Source: Bacteroides sp. CAG:144 (GTDB lineage Bacteria > Bacteroidota > Bacteroidia > Bacteroidales > UBA11471). Taken from it: a stretch of DNA of 6,601 nt. The notes under the pieces were generated by a model that saw only the letters and a list, made by a program, of their open reading frames with translations, made no database searches and was not told the DNA's origin. Position numbers and translations under genes: made by a program. How positions within the stretch are numbered: the stretch's first letter is position 1; every line of letters starts with the position of its first letter. The stretch lies in contig HF999686.1 in NCBI GenBank assembly GCA_000434215.1, positions 7,574 through 14,174 on the forward strand, written 5' to 3'. This document shows positions 5,485-6,601 of the stretch, piece after piece.

Positions 5485-6601
5485 ATGATGGATATTTCCC
5501 AGATCCCGTCGCCTTGTTATGTGCTGGACGAACGTCTGTTCCGCGACAATTTATCCCTTATCCGTTCGGTCAAAGAACGGGCGGGTGTAAATATCATTTT
5601 GGCTTTTAAGGCGTTTGCCTTGTGGAAAGCTTTTCCCATTGTGCGGGAATATATACCTTGTTCTACGGCCAGTTCACTTTTCGAGGCTCGTCTCGCTTAC
5701 GAGGAGATGGGATCTCCGGCACATACCTATGCTCCGGTGTATACCGATAAGGATTTTCCCGAAATCCTTTCGTATAGCAGCCACATCACGTTCAATTCGC
5801 TGACGCAGTTTTATCACCATTATCCTGCGGTGTCGGCCTCGGGTCGAAAGGTTTCCTGCGGTTTGCGCATCAATCCCGAATATTCCGATGTGGAAACGGC
5901 GCTTTATAATCCTTGTGCTCCGGGAAGTCGTCTCGGTGTTACGGCTGCCGTTTTGGGAGATACGTTGCCCGAAGGGATAGAGGGATTGCATTTCCACACG
6001 TTGTGCGAGTCGTCTTCGTATGATTTGGAAAAAACGTTGCGGCGTGTCGAAGAACGTTTCGGACATCTGTTTCCCCGACTGAAATGGATCAATATGGGCG
6101 GGGGACATCTGATGACCCGTAAAGGATACGATGTGGAGCATTTGGTGTCGTTGTTGAAAGATTTCAAAAGTCGTTATCCCAATCTCGAAGTCATACTCGA
6201 ACCCGGTAGCGCTTTTGCTTGGCAGACGGGCGTACTGGTGGCGACCGTAGTGGATATTGTGGAGAATGGCGGTATACGCACGGCAATTCTCGATGTCTCG
6301 TTTACGTGCCATATGCCCGATTGTCTCGAAATGCCCTATAAACCGGTTGTACGCGGTGCTTCGGATCCGGCAGTCGGGAAACCGACCTACCGTTTGGGCG
6401 GAAATTCCTGTCTGAGTGGAGATTATATGGGAGATTGGTCGTTCGATCATGAATTGGAAGTCGGAGAGCGTATCGTATTCGAAGACATGATACATTACAC
6501 GATCGTGAAAACAACGATGTTCAACGGCATCTCTCATCCCTCTTTGGCTCTGTGGGGGAGCGATGACAAGCTGACGATATGGCGGGAATTTACTTATGAG
6601 G
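5485..6601 (+). CDS. nspC: Carboxynorspermidine/carboxyspermidine decarboxylase (3'-truncated by the window edge)
   Basis: PLP-dependent enzyme of the alternative polyamine pathway. It decarboxylates carboxyspermidine or carboxynorspermidine to spermidine or norspermidine, after carboxyspermidine dehydrogenase (not in the window). Seen: 372 codons without a stop. The family is usually about 380 residues, so only a few C-terminal residues are missing. The alanine-racemase/ornithine-decarboxylase-type barrel begins IPSPCYVLDE. LAFKAFA (39-45) carries the PLP lysine Lys42. HFHTLCE starts at 169. NMGGGH (203-208) and EPGSAF (239-244) are the cofactor phosphate-binding loops. CHMPD (275-279) and LGGNSCLSGD with Cys309 form the C-terminal half of the active site. 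All key residues are present. Two ATGs stand in tandem (5485, 5488), and either could start translation. It lies 13 nt after the helicase stop with no terminator between them, so they probably share a transcript, though their functions are not obviously linked. Confidence 0.96.
   Translation, partial: MMDISQIPSPCYVLDERLFRDNLSLIRSVKERAGVNIILAFKAFALWKAFPIVREYIPCSTASSLFEARLAYEEMGSPAHTYAPVYTDKDFPEILSYSSHITFNSLTQFYHHYPAVSASGRKVSCGLRINPEYSDVETALYNPCAPGSRLGVTAAVLGDTLPEGIEGLHFHTLCESSSYDLEKTLRRVEERFGHLFPRLKWINMGGGHLMTRKGYDVEHLVSLLKDFKSRYPNLEVILEPGSAFAWQTGVLVATVVDIVENGGIRTAILDVSFTCHMPDCLEMPYKPVVRGASDPAVGKPTYRLGGNSCLSGDYMGDWSFDHELEVGERIVFEDMIHYTIVKTTMFNGISHPSLALWGSDDKLTIWREFTYE

Noticed and set aside
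5674..6537. 287-codon open frame antisense to nspC
   Set aside because: The sense strand encodes an intact NspC with all active-site motifs. The antisense product is His/Arg/Ile-rich low-information sequence without recognisable features.

Overview
The window looks like chromosomal DNA from a Bacteroidales-type gut bacterium (phylum Bacteroidota). I infer this from the protein sequences: a PcrA-like helicase with the typical Bacteroidota N-terminus, a carboxynorspermidine decarboxylase (the polyamine route common in this phylum), and an ABC exporter half with a recognisable coupling motif. The initiation regions also lack clear Shine-Dalgarno sequences, and a TAnnTTTG-type -7 box lies ahead of the helicase. 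Genus cannot be fixed from the sequence alone.

Left half (1-2687), all on the minus strand. Read in transcription order it holds a TetR/AcrR-family regulator (from 2687), a leucine-carboxyl-methyltransferase-family SAM methyltransferase, the glycolytic enzyme GpmA, and the first 128 codons of an ABC transporter with an N-terminal membrane domain that runs off the left edge. The last three are tightly spaced (9 and 30 nt gaps) and look like one transcription unit. The TetR gene is separated from them by a strong intrinsic terminator. Its reading frame is broken near 2230: the in-frame protein stops after 170 residues with a nonsense tail, while the expected TetR C-terminus continues in another frame to a stop inside the terminator hairpin.

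Middle (2688-3101), a 414-bp divergent intergenic region. It carries a candidate TetR promoter with an inverted repeat, a cluster of strong hairpins (2795-2897) in which two separate stems share the same apical octamer GCTCACGC, an AT-rich stretch, and a candidate promoter for the helicase with interleaved inverted repeats.

Right half (3102-6601), all on the plus strand. It holds a complete UvrD/PcrA-type superfamily 1 helicase and, 13 nt later, nspC, which is complete except for its last few codons at the right edge. These two are probably co-transcribed and are housekeeping in character.

No RNA genes of known family, CRISPR array, insertion sequence or phage gene was seen. The most unusual items are the frameshifted TetR gene with its stop-embedded terminator, the twin-loop hairpin cluster, and the grouping of a small-molecule-type methyltransferase, an exporter and GpmA downstream of a TetR regulator.
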